Assembly (NCBI GenBank): GCA_001782645.1
Contig: MFPH01000029.1
Span: 1 to 22,318 of the forward strand
Origin: Candidatus Levybacteria bacterium RIFCSPLOWO2_12_FULL_37_14
GTDB taxonomy: Bacteria > Patescibacteriota > Microgenomatia > Levybacterales > UBA12049
Direction of reading: 5' to 3'
Length of the DNA: 22,318 nucleotides
Notes under the pieces: generated by a model
What the model was told of the DNA's origin: nothing
Database searches by the model: none
What the model saw: the letters and a program-made list of their open reading frames with translations, nothing else
Shown: positions 5,828-12,564 of the stretch, piece after piece
Layout of the letters: each line of letters begins with the position of its first letter
Position numbering within the stretch: position 1 is the stretch's first letter
Program-made: the position numbers and the translations under genes

Positions 5828-6463
5828 ATGGTACATGTAGGAGAAAAACTTAGTGAAGAGAGGATAAGAAGAGGCTTGACTCTTGAGGAAGTTGCCAAGG
5901 CAACGAAAATCAGGGCTTCTTTTCTTCAGGCAATTGAAAGGGGAGAATACAAGAAGTTGCCATCAGGCACTTATGTTCATGGGTTTGTCAGGAATTATGC
6001 GAGATTCTTGGGATTATCGGAACATGAAATTTTGGCTCTTTTCAAAAGAGAATATGAAGAAGAGAAATTTGTGAAAGTTTTACCGGATGGATTCGCTAGA
6101 CAGGACGATTTTTCACTTTCGAAATTTAAAATTGCACAAGTCCTGAAAGTTCTCTTCTTGATATTTATTTTACTTTTGGCTTACATACTTTTTCAGTATA
6201 GGTCTGCTATTTTTAACCCCTTACTTAGTGTTTCAGCTCCCGCGGAAAATTCTGTAGTTTCATCACAAAAAATTACTGTTATTGGCAAGACAGATCCAAA
6301 TGCAACTGTTTTTATAAATTCAATCCCCGTACTATTGGATAAGGATGGTAATTTTAAAAAAATTATCAATGTTTTTCCGGGAAAAACAAAAATTACCATA
6401 AAATCAGTAAATAAATTTAACCGAACAACCGTCATCGAAAGATCTGTGGAGATTAAGATATAG
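5828..6463 (+). CDS. RodZ-like helix-turn-helix membrane protein
   Basis: The 211-residue protein has the layout of RodZ, which links the MreB cytoskeleton and cell-wall synthesis in rod-shaped cells. Residues 3-75 form an HTH_25 domain (VGEKLSEERIRRGLTLEEVA, then IRASFLQAIERGEYKKLPSG and YVHGFVRNYARFLGL, the characteristic second half). A basic stretch is followed by a single membrane helix at about 105-123 (LKVLFLIFILLLAYILF) and an outside Ig-like beta domain (136-211: SVSAPAENSVVSSQKITVIG, GKTDPNATVFINS, DKDGNFKKIINVFPGKTKIT). This topology puts the HTH in the cytoplasm and the beta domain outside. No mreB is in the window, so function by analogy is inferred. The start has no Shine-Dalgarno sequence but fits the family's usual N-terminus. 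Confidence 0.85.
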   Translation: MVHVGEKLSEERIRRGLTLEEVAKATKIRASFLQAIERGEYKKLPSGTYVHGFVRNYARFLGLSEHEILALFKREYEEEKFVKVLPDGFARQDDFSLSKFKIAQVLKVLFLIFILLLAYILFQYRSAIFNPLLSVSAPAENSVVSSQKITVIGKTDPNATVFINSIPVLLDKDGNFKKIINVFPGKTKITIKSVNKFNRTTVIERSVEIKI

Positions 6464-6482
6464 AGAATATCACTTTATTAGA

Positions 6483-6512
6483 TTGACAGGATATTTTGTT
6501 TAGTGCTATTCT
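6483..6512 (+). promoter_or_regulatory. Promoter of the DUF948-like gene
   Basis: TTGACA (6483-6488), 18-base spacer, TATTCT (6507-6512) with an extended TGC before it. The expected start point is at or 1-2 bases before the ATG at 6521, so the mRNA would be leaderless. Confidence 0.6.
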
Positions 6513-6520
6513 GATTCTAT

Positions 6521-6814
6521 ATGGATATTGCGCAAATTGCTTTGTTTATAGTTATTATTGTTCTGGCAATTTTGCTTTTAGCATTGGGAATTCAGGTGTT
6601 TTTTATACTGAGGGAATTTCGCAAGACAGTTTTTAAAGCAAATAAAGTTTTGGATAATACAAATGTTATAACCGAGAGCGTTTCTTCTCCTCTTTCTTCC
6701 TTGTCCGGACTTGCAGCAGGGATTAAGACATTAGCGCCAATTTTGGGTGTTTTTAAGAAATTTATTTCAAAAGACAAAGAAGATAAGGATTCAGGAAAAA
6801 AAAAGAATGACTGA
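6521..6814 (+). CDS. Small membrane protein, DUF948-like
   Basis: The 97-residue protein has one N-terminal membrane helix (about 4-30, ALFIVIIVLAILLLALGIQV), then an amphipathic helix (REFRKTVFKANKVLDNTNVI) and a Ser/Leu/Gly-rich stretch (SSPLSSLSGLAAGIKTLAPI), ending in a strongly charged Lys/Asp tail. This order (membrane helix, then coiled amphipathic helix with S-P-L-S-SL) is what DUF948/YtxG-type proteins show, and in many bacteria these stand directly before a YtxH-like gene, exactly as here. Exact function is unknown; a role in envelope stress is often suggested. Its stop overlaps the start of the next gene by eight bases, so the two are co-translated. Confidence 0.7.
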   Translation: MDIAQIALFIVIIVLAILLLALGIQVFFILREFRKTVFKANKVLDNTNVITESVSSPLSSLSGLAAGIKTLAPILGVFKKFISKDKEDKDSGKKKND

Positions 6815-7130
6815 AATGGACAACAATAATAACAAATCAAGCAACAATTCTTTTGGTGTTTTTCTATTCGGAGCTCTGGTTGGAGCAGTTATAGTGTTGT
6901 TATTGGTAACAAAAAAAGGAAAGAAAATTTTGAAAGCAATTTCAGAAGAGGGGGAAGGAAAAATATCAAACATTATTAATAAAATAGAAAATTCAGTTGA
7001 TTTGGAAGATGAATCCTTAGAAAATGAGCAGACGGCTGTGCCAAAAACAGAAGTAATTAAAGAAGCAGTTTCCGAAAAAAAGCCTAAAGTTAGAAGATTT
7101 TTCAGAGGAGTTTCTCGCCACGTCAATTAA
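6807..7130 (+). CDS. YtxH-like small membrane protein
   Basis: The 107-residue protein starts MTEMDNNNNKSS, then has one membrane helix (about 16-34, FGVFLFGALVGAVIVLLLV) followed at once by TKKGKK. A Gly-rich helix ending in (P/T)-K-x-G-K is the mark of the YtxH family. The rest is a charged, mostly helical cytoplasmic tail ending in the basic RRFFRGVSRHVN. I chose ATG 6807, which overlaps the previous stop by eight bases; AGGA lies about 17 bases upstream. An in-frame ATG at 6816 is an alternative. The stop overlaps the stop of the convergent mltG gene. Confidence 0.7.
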   Translation: MTEMDNNNNKSSNNSFGVFLFGALVGAVIVLLLVTKKGKKILKAISEEGEGKISNIINKIENSVDLEDESLENEQTAVPKTEVIKEAVSEKKPKVRRFFRGVSRHVN

Positions 7131-8083
7131 AGACCATACTTCTCAATATTCGCGTTGTGTTCCTGTAGGGTTTTCGCATATCTAATCTGTCTATTTTTAT
7201 CATGCAGATAATAAAAATAATTGGTATCTGTAGGGTTGGCTGCAGCGCGTAATGCCTCTAGCCCTGGATTCGATATGGGTCCCGGAGGTAAACCCGTAAC
7301 TAAATAAGTATTATATCTAGAAACAACACTTTTGTATTCTTCGAGAGTTACTGTCTCCCACCATTTTTTATTAATAGCATTTTTTCCTTTAGCATATTGA
7401 ATAGTGCTGTCCACTTGTAATGCTATTTCCTGCCTAAGTCTATTAAGCAATATTCCCGCAATGATTGGTTTTTCTGCATTTGTAATTGCCTCGCGTTCTA
7501 TAAGGGAAGCAAGTATTGTAATTTGCGATTTGGTTAATTTAGAATTATTTGTATCTATGGTTAAGAATTTCTGGTCAAAAGTTTCTCTCATTTGTTTTAC
7601 AATCATTCCGATGTCAGCGTCTTTAGGAATAAGGTAGGTATCGGGGAAAAGGTAACCTTCGTTTTGAACGAGAATATTTTTCCAAGAGTCTTGATAAGTC
7701 GGCATATTTTTTTCCAGTATTTCGGCAATTTCTGTTGCTCTTTTTCCTTCGGGAATTGTTGTCCAGATATCTAGTGTTCCGTGAGTTAAATTTTGGGCAA
7801 TTTCTTGCGCTGTCATTGATGGGGAGAGGCGAAAGTCTCCGGCTTGAATTTTTTCTTCAAACTTGCCAAGCCTTGCGTAAAGGAAAAAAATTACACGATT
7901 TTTAATAAGCCCTGCAATTTCAAGCTTGCTTGCTATCTCTTTTAAGCCAGACCCCTTCTGAATAACAAATATAACGGATTCTTTGCTTGTGGAATTAACA
8001 GGAAATAATCCATTTTTCCACCATAAAAAGCTTCCAAAAAAAACAATTATAAGAAGTAAAACAACAGTAGTTAATTTCTTCAT
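7127..8083 (-). CDS. mltG: Endolytic murein transglycosylase MltG (YceG-like)
   Basis: MltG is a membrane-anchored enzyme that cuts nascent peptidoglycan strands and so sets glycan length. The 318-residue protein has an N-terminal anchor (4-22), a LysM-like part (VIFVIQKGSGLKEIASKLEI, residues 37-56) and the YceG catalytic domain. Visible motifs are IPEGKRATEIA (110-120), EGYLFPDTY (142-150), LASLIEREA (191-199, whose first Glu, E196, matches the catalytic glutamate), LQVDSTIQYA (222-231), YNTYLVTGLPPGPISNPG (257-274) and a YYLHDKNRQIRYAKTLQEHN end. Length is normal. The ATG is six bases after the upstream gene's stop codon, without a Shine-Dalgarno sequence, so translation is probably coupled. 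It is the last gene of the minus-strand series and ends head-on against the YtxH-like gene. Confidence 0.95.
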   Translation of the reverse strand: MKKLTTVVLLLIIVFFGSFLWWKNGLFPVNSTSKESVIFVIQKGSGLKEIASKLEIAGLIKNRVIFFLYARLGKFEEKIQAGDFRLSPSMTAQEIAQNLTHGTLDIWTTIPEGKRATEIAEILEKNMPTYQDSWKNILVQNEGYLFPDTYLIPKDADIGMIVKQMRETFDQKFLTIDTNNSKLTKSQITILASLIEREAITNAEKPIIAGILLNRLRQEIALQVDSTIQYAKGKNAINKKWWETVTLEEYKSVVSRYNTYLVTGLPPGPISNPGLEALRAAANPTDTNYFYYLHDKNRQIRYAKTLQEHNANIEKYGL

Positions 8084-8089
8084 ACTTAA

Positions 8090-9385
8090 CTAAAAATTAA
8101 ATATAGGATATTGTCGCATAGTTTCCTTTCCCTGTTTCAGATTATACACATTTTCACTGTAAAGAGTACATATTGGTTCGTTTTTCTTTATTATTTCTCC
8201 TTCTTTTCTGTCTAAAAAAATACCGGATTTTTTTTGTAAAGGCGCACCTAAAGCTTTTGATAGTAAGGTCAGATTTTTGCTATTTATATTTCTAATTATG
8301 CAATCTTTTTCTGCTTTTATTCTATATGTAAATTTGCCGGGAATTAATTTGGAGCTTTCAATATTTTGATTTCCTCCCTGCTCAAAAATAATTTCTTTCA
8401 TTTTTTTTAAAGCCAAACCTTCCTGTAAAATTTTTGTTGCCCAACCGGCGCAATTCCCGTAAGTATTTTTAACGTATTCCTGTAATTTTTTTGAAGAGTC
8501 TTTTAGGCAAAGCTCCAAAAGATTTCCTGCTAAGGTTATGCTTCTGACTTCCAAGTCGTAGGGCCTATCAGGCGTTTGCTCCAATACTTTTAAAGCATCC
8601 CTTGTTTCGAGAATCGGTCCTATTCCTCTTCCAACCGGCTGATCTGTTCTGCGGACAAGAACCCGGATCTTTATGTTAAATTTTTTTGCAATATATTCAA
8701 ATTTATTTTTTAGAATTTCGGCGTCTTTAATTTTAGTTACTTTTAGCGTGTTTCCGTAAGGCACATCTATGACAACATGCGTTGATCCAAAGGCAATTTT
8801 CTTGGACATTATAGAGATAATTATTTTATCAAAACTTTCAAACATCAATTCTTTTTCAACATTGATAATTACATCATCGGCAGGGGCGATATTGAAATTT
8901 CCTCCCCAAACGATGCACGCATTTATTTTTTTAACTATTTTTAATATTTTTTCTTTTGATAGAATAACAGGAGCTAAAACTTCCATATCATCTGCGGTTC
9001 CGCTCGTTGTTATTGCCCGTGAAGAGCTTTTGGGAATTAAGAATCCGGCGCTAGCCACAATTGGGACGACAATAAGTGTCGTACGATTTCCGGGAACTCC
9101 TCCTATTGAATGTTTGTCGGCAACAATTCCTTTAAAATGCAATTTTTCTCCTGTTTCAATCATTGCCTTTGTTAAGTAGTAAAGTTCCTGATTGGTAAAT
9201 CCTTGTGAATAACCGGATGCTGCAAAATATGTAGTCAATACTTTTCCCAATCTTTGCTTGGCAATCTGATCCATTATGCTATAAATTTCCTTGTAATTGA
9301 GAGTTTTTCCGACAAGTTTTTTTCTGATAGCATTAAGCGCATCCTGCTGATCAATTCTTTCCTGGAATGTCTTCTTGTCATCCAT
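8090..9385 (-). CDS. AMP phosphorylase / thymidine phosphorylase family, archaeal type
   Basis: Enzymes of this family split nucleosides or nucleoside monophosphates with phosphate; the archaeal-type branch turns AMP into adenine and ribose-1,5-bisphosphate, feeding a RuBisCO-based salvage route known from archaea and CPR bacteria. The 431-residue protein carries DKHSIGGVPGNRTT (90-103) and SSRAITTSGTADDMEVLAPV (121-140), the form typical of AMP phosphorylase rather than bacterial DeoA. KK at 195-196, CIVWGG (157-162) and APADD (167-171) also fit, as does a C-terminal PYNP-like domain ending in GAPLQKKSGIFLDRKEGEII. It lacks the ~80-residue N-terminal extension usual in archaeal AMP phosphorylases, so thymidine or another nucleoside may be the true substrate. 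No RuBisCO or isomerase gene lies in the window. It sits 114 bases after the sortase gene. Confidence 0.85.
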   Translation of the reverse strand: MDDKKTFQERIDQQDALNAIRKKLVGKTLNYKEIYSIMDQIAKQRLGKVLTTYFAASGYSQGFTNQELYYLTKAMIETGEKLHFKGIVADKHSIGGVPGNRTTLIVVPIVASAGFLIPKSSSRAITTSGTADDMEVLAPVILSKEKILKIVKKINACIVWGGNFNIAPADDVIINVEKELMFESFDKIIISIMSKKIAFGSTHVVIDVPYGNTLKVTKIKDAEILKNKFEYIAKKFNIKIRVLVRRTDQPVGRGIGPILETRDALKVLEQTPDRPYDLEVRSITLAGNLLELCLKDSSKKLQEYVKNTYGNCAGWATKILQEGLALKKMKEIIFEQGGNQNIESSKLIPGKFTYRIKAEKDCIIRNINSKNLTLLSKALGAPLQKKSGIFLDRKEGEIIKKNEPICTLYSENVYNLKQGKETMRQYPIFNF

Positions 9386-9499
9386 ATCAATTTTTTATTT
9401 GTTTTAATATTAAGGATATTACACTTTTAAATACATAAAAAATAAAATAGAGAAAAGAATTAACTAGTCGATAAAAAGCCGGCCAATTTTTTTGTAAAT

Positions 9500-10210
9500 T
9501 CATATTTCTTGAAGTACAGCTTTAACAATAAGTCTTTTCCAAGTTGTTCCGGGAGGAGTACAGGTGACAAGGGTTAAATAAGAATTATCATAATCCTGAA
9601 CAAGAGCGGAACTATTTTCCGGATCAACAACTGTAATTTTGAATATTTTATATGTATATGTCACGCCATTAATCATGGCATAAATAACGTCTCCATTTTT
9701 GAGTTTATAAACATTGGCGAAAATTGTTTTGTAGTCTTTTGGGTTAAATAATTGCGGAAGAGTTGAATGACCGAAAATTACAGCATTTCCATTTTTGCCG
9801 GGAATACCTGTGCCCTGATAATTAACTAAGTGTTTTGCCAAATCGTTATCAACTGTAGAAACTATAGCTTTTTCTATTTTTATTTTTGGTATAGAAATCG
9901 TATAGGAAGCGGTATCGATTTGGTCTTTTTGATTAAGGTTGGGGCTAAATTTTGGAAACCAATTTTCTGCTTTAGTATAGTCGGTTGTGTCTACTGAATT
10001 TTTTGTTAAATCCACGATGTTTGCGCGGGGAATAGACAATGCAATATCTTGAGATGCAATAGCGGGTTGGAAATATATTTGCCAGGATATCGCAGGAAAT
10101 AAGACGTATATAATAATGGAAATTCCAATTAGCAGGAGAATTCCGCTTGTCAAACGAAGATATTTTTTTAGATTATTTTGTACATTTTTTCCGTAGTAAT
10201 ATTTACTCAT
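9500..10210 (-). CDS. Sortase family transpeptidase (class E/D-like)
   Basis: Sortases cut a sorting signal near the C-terminus of surface proteins and join them to the cell wall or to pilin subunits. The 236-residue protein has one N-terminal membrane helix (about 20-40) and an outside catalytic beta-barrel (about 103-236). The catalytic set is present: H148 in FGHSTLPQLFNP, C217 in YLTLVTCTPPGTTWKRLIV and R226 nine residues later. The TLVTCTPPGTTWKR form resembles class D/E and actinobacterial-type sortases. No obvious LPxTG-type substrate is encoded in the window. Its ATG overlaps the stop of the upstream 770-residue gene by eight bases (ATGAGTAA), so the two are made together, which suggests a shared place at the cell surface. 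Confidence 0.93.
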   Translation of the reverse strand: MSKYYYGKNVQNNLKKYLRLTSGILLLIGISIIIYVLFPAISWQIYFQPAIASQDIALSIPRANIVDLTKNSVDTTDYTKAENWFPKFSPNLNQKDQIDTASYTISIPKIKIEKAIVSTVDNDLAKHLVNYQGTGIPGKNGNAVIFGHSTLPQLFNPKDYKTIFANVYKLKNGDVIYAMINGVTYTYKIFKITVVDPENSSALVQDYDNSYLTLVTCTPPGTTWKRLIVKAVLQEI

Positions 10211-12515
10211 TTATTTTAATTAGGATTTTTATATTTCTTTCTCTTGCCGGCAAATTCTTTGGTAAAAATGGAAGATTGGGAGAAAGCTTAATAGCTACAT
10301 CTGCAACTTGGGGCAGTTTATAAAGTAGATCTTGAGTAAATTTAAAAGATTTTCTCTTTAAATCTTTTGCCAGTTTGTCTTCCGAAATTTTCGGTAGTAA
10401 TAATGTTTTTATATTAAGATTTGCCTCGATTACCTCATCGTTTTCCTGTTTTATATCTACAACAGAGGTTTTAATATTGTTGTAATCTATTTCTTGGCTA
10501 GACGGAATATTACTAGAAAGAAGAGATTTGCTAAGCGTTATAAGATCATCTTTTCTATAAGAAATTCCCTGATATTCAACTGTTCCGGTTAAAGTTAATT
10601 GATTTGTTTCGTCTCCAACTTTTACATTCAAAGATTTTTTGCCAAGGGTTTCTGTTATAAAGGCAGGGAGTAAAATTTTATTAAGGTCGAGCTGTTTTTG
10701 CAGATTCGTTTTGGCATTATTCTCCAATTGTTTAATAAGGTCTGCCTCCAATTTTGTCGTGTCATTTTTTGAAGCAACTGTAACTTCTTTTTTCGTTCCC
10801 CCGCTAAAAGGATTATCGTTTATTGCTATAATTTCAGATACATTAAAAGATGCTACAGAAAACTTTGTACCCGAAGGAAGATTGGATTCTTTGCCCAGTT
10901 GATCGGCGGTTACATTTGCCGTAGTCTTTTCGGGAGGGGGATTTTCATTTGCCGAATGAGATGCAACCGCTTTTATAGTTGTCGGCGAATCAAGAGTGAA
11001 TTCAAGTCCATTGGGAGCTTTTAATACTGTCCCTTCAGCTAAAATTCTAGCAGTATCGCTATCGTTATAAATTATTACTGCTCCTTTTGCAAAAGTGCCG
11101 ACATCTTTTTTTCCGGTAGCAGGAGTTGAAACGCTTCCGTCTTCGGACACAGACACAAGCTCGCCTTTTATGGTGTTTTTGCTTGGATCCGTTGTTCCTA
11201 TTGTTGAAAATAAAACATTTTTATTTTGTTCCGTAATTTCCGGATCTACGATAATCGTAATTGTTGCTTTTAGAAATAAGAAATAACAGGTGATAAGTCC
11301 AACAATCAAGATTAAAACTGTTGAAATCACAATGCTTAATTTTCCCCTATTTATTTTCCTAACAACAGCAAATATTAGACCTAAAATAAAAATTAAAATA
11401 CTTTTTATAAGCATTGAGATATTGCCAAATCCTTTGGGGGTTTTGGTTATTACCTGCATTTCTTCTGTGTCAATTTGAGGAATTGTTTCCCCGCCTGCTA
11501 CGCTCTGTGGAGCATTGCGGGCAGGTTGTTTTTCCTCGATTCTTTGGAATTCTCCCACTTCATCCGTCTTTGGCGGATTTCGCGGGACGGGCATCTTTGC
11601 TACGTCGATGTCTTTAGCAAATCCAAAATCGGAAGCTCCTAAATTTTTGTAAAGTACTGGTTCTTCAATGGAATTTTCTCCGCCAGCTGGCGGATTCTTT
11701 GTTTCCGCTTTTTCCTCAAGCAGCTCATGCGTAAGATGCTGTTTTTGCGGTATATCTTTTTCTAATACTTCAAATCCCATTTGCGTTGCTGCTCCAAACA
11801 AAACAGCTTTTGCGTCAAAACCCTCTGGAAGATTGGTTATTTGAGGAAGATGAAGAAAAGGCAGGCTCTTGCTCCAGGTATGTGAAATAAATTCCTGGCT
11901 TAAATCTTCTTTTCCGTTAAAAATTATAATTCTGGATGGCAAAATTTCCGGGACATTAAAATGTTTTAAAAGAGTATCAACAGTGAAGGGAATAGATTCA
12001 TGAATTTCCGAGCTTTTTGTTTCTATGCTTTTTCCGGCTCTCAAAAGCGTTACCGTTACATTTTTTTTGTTAATCTCAGCAAGAATTGCAGAAACAGGTA
12101 CTCCTTCCTCTTTTTGCAGCAAATGTGAAATTGCCTGTGATATAACCAAAAAACCAATCGGAATTAATCCCAACTCTTCACTTGTCTTTTTAAGTTTGCC
12201 AAGATACTCTTTTTTAATTTGATCATTGTCTGTCCACGATTCTTTAACTCCAAAAATTGTTTTTTGTGTTTGTATATTTTCCGGCAATGAGGATTCAGCG
12301 ACGGAGATTGCCTTATCCAATTTTTCCAGAAGTTCTTCTTGCGAAATTTCGTCAATGGAAGTAGAAAAATGTTCTTCTTTAAGGCCTACGATTTTTATTC
12401 TGCTTTCAATCTCTTCGAAAATTACCGCTTCCGCCTTCTCGTCTCTTAAAACCAAAACCAAGAAATATAGGGGTACGATTTTCTTATTAAAATTTTTAAA
12501 GAATGGCAGATTCAT
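10203..12515 (-). CDS. PilM/FtsA-like domain fused to a membrane-anchored baseplate J-like beta domain
   Basis: This 770-residue protein has four parts. Residues 15-255 look like a degenerate actin/PilM-type fold (VLVLRDEKAEAVIFEE, KTIFGVKESW, LGLIPIGFLVISQAISHLL, VSAILAEINKKNVTVTLLRA, LPEGFDAKAVLFGAATQMG). Residues 256-360 are an acidic, proline-rich linker. Two membrane helices lie at about 366-385 and 393-417. The remainder is beta-rich, with KGAVIIYNDSDTARILAEGT and LEFTLDSPTTIKAV (478-516), the pattern seen in proteins annotated baseplate J-like. I infer a cytoplasmic actin-like part tied to an outside domain. Three short palindromes are read in frame in the linker (residues 274-279, 312-318, 330-342). 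It follows alaS by 49 bases and overlaps the sortase gene. Function is unknown; a surface assembly role is a guess. Confidence 0.75.
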   Translation of the reverse strand: MNLPFFKNFNKKIVPLYFLVLVLRDEKAEAVIFEEIESRIKIVGLKEEHFSTSIDEISQEELLEKLDKAISVAESSLPENIQTQKTIFGVKESWTDNDQIKKEYLGKLKKTSEELGLIPIGFLVISQAISHLLQKEEGVPVSAILAEINKKNVTVTLLRAGKSIETKSSEIHESIPFTVDTLLKHFNVPEILPSRIIIFNGKEDLSQEFISHTWSKSLPFLHLPQITNLPEGFDAKAVLFGAATQMGFEVLEKDIPQKQHLTHELLEEKAETKNPPAGGENSIEEPVLYKNLGASDFGFAKDIDVAKMPVPRNPPKTDEVGEFQRIEEKQPARNAPQSVAGGETIPQIDTEEMQVITKTPKGFGNISMLIKSILIFILGLIFAVVRKINRGKLSIVISTVLILIVGLITCYFLFLKATITIIVDPEITEQNKNVLFSTIGTTDPSKNTIKGELVSVSEDGSVSTPATGKKDVGTFAKGAVIIYNDSDTARILAEGTVLKAPNGLEFTLDSPTTIKAVASHSANENPPPEKTTANVTADQLGKESNLPSGTKFSVASFNVSEIIAINDNPFSGGTKKEVTVASKNDTTKLEADLIKQLENNAKTNLQKQLDLNKILLPAFITETLGKKSLNVKVGDETNQLTLTGTVEYQGISYRKDDLITLSKSLLSSNIPSSQEIDYNNIKTSVVDIKQENDEVIEANLNIKTLLLPKISEDKLAKDLKRKSFKFTQDLLYKLPQVADVAIKLSPNLPFLPKNLPARERNIKILIKINE
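11490..11525. repeat. 36-bp palindromic element inside coding sequence, copy 1
   Basis: Starts CCCGCCTGCTACGCT and ends AGCATTGCGGGCAGG. It matches the element at 14451-14486 in inverted orientation at all but about four of 36 positions. Its two halves are imperfect reverse complements. It is 12 codons long and is read as PARNAPQSVAGG in the linker of the 770-residue protein. Confidence 0.75.
11562..11578. repeat. Short palindrome in coding sequence (ATCCGTC-TTT-GGCGGAT)
   Basis: A 7-bp stem with one G-T pair around TTT. In the gene's direction it is read as NPPKTD in the linker. It belongs to the same TCCGCC...GGCGGA type as the palindrome at 11679-11694. Confidence 0.55.
11679..11694. repeat. 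Perfect 16-bp palindrome TCCGCCAGCTGGCGGA in coding sequence
   Basis: Every base pairs. In the gene it is preceded by AA and encodes NPPAGG. It stands within 200 bases of two other palindromes in the same linker. Confidence 0.7.
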
Positions 12516-12522
12516 AGCTTAA

Positions 12523-12554
12523 AATTGTTAGATTGTTAAATTGTTATATTGCTA
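12523..12554. repeat. A/T-rich 8-bp tandem repeat between alaS and the 770-residue gene
   Basis: Four units: AATTGTTA, GATTGTTA, AATTGTTA, TATTGCTA. It fills most of the 49-base gap and leaves no Shine-Dalgarno sequence for the downstream gene. Confidence 0.65.
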
Positions 12555-12564
12555 AAACAATTTA

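Noticed and set aside
6747..6806. 20-codon upstream extension of the YtxH-like gene
   Set aside because: It overlaps the coding end of the DUF948-like gene and adds only a basic, low-quality sequence; ATG 6807 gives the common short overlap.
9470..9499. AAAAAGCCGGCCAATTTTTTT after the sortase gene as a terminator
   Set aside because: The central GCCGGC is a palindrome without a loop, so a real stem-loop followed by a T-run does not form; an A-run facing a T-run is expected by chance in this base composition.
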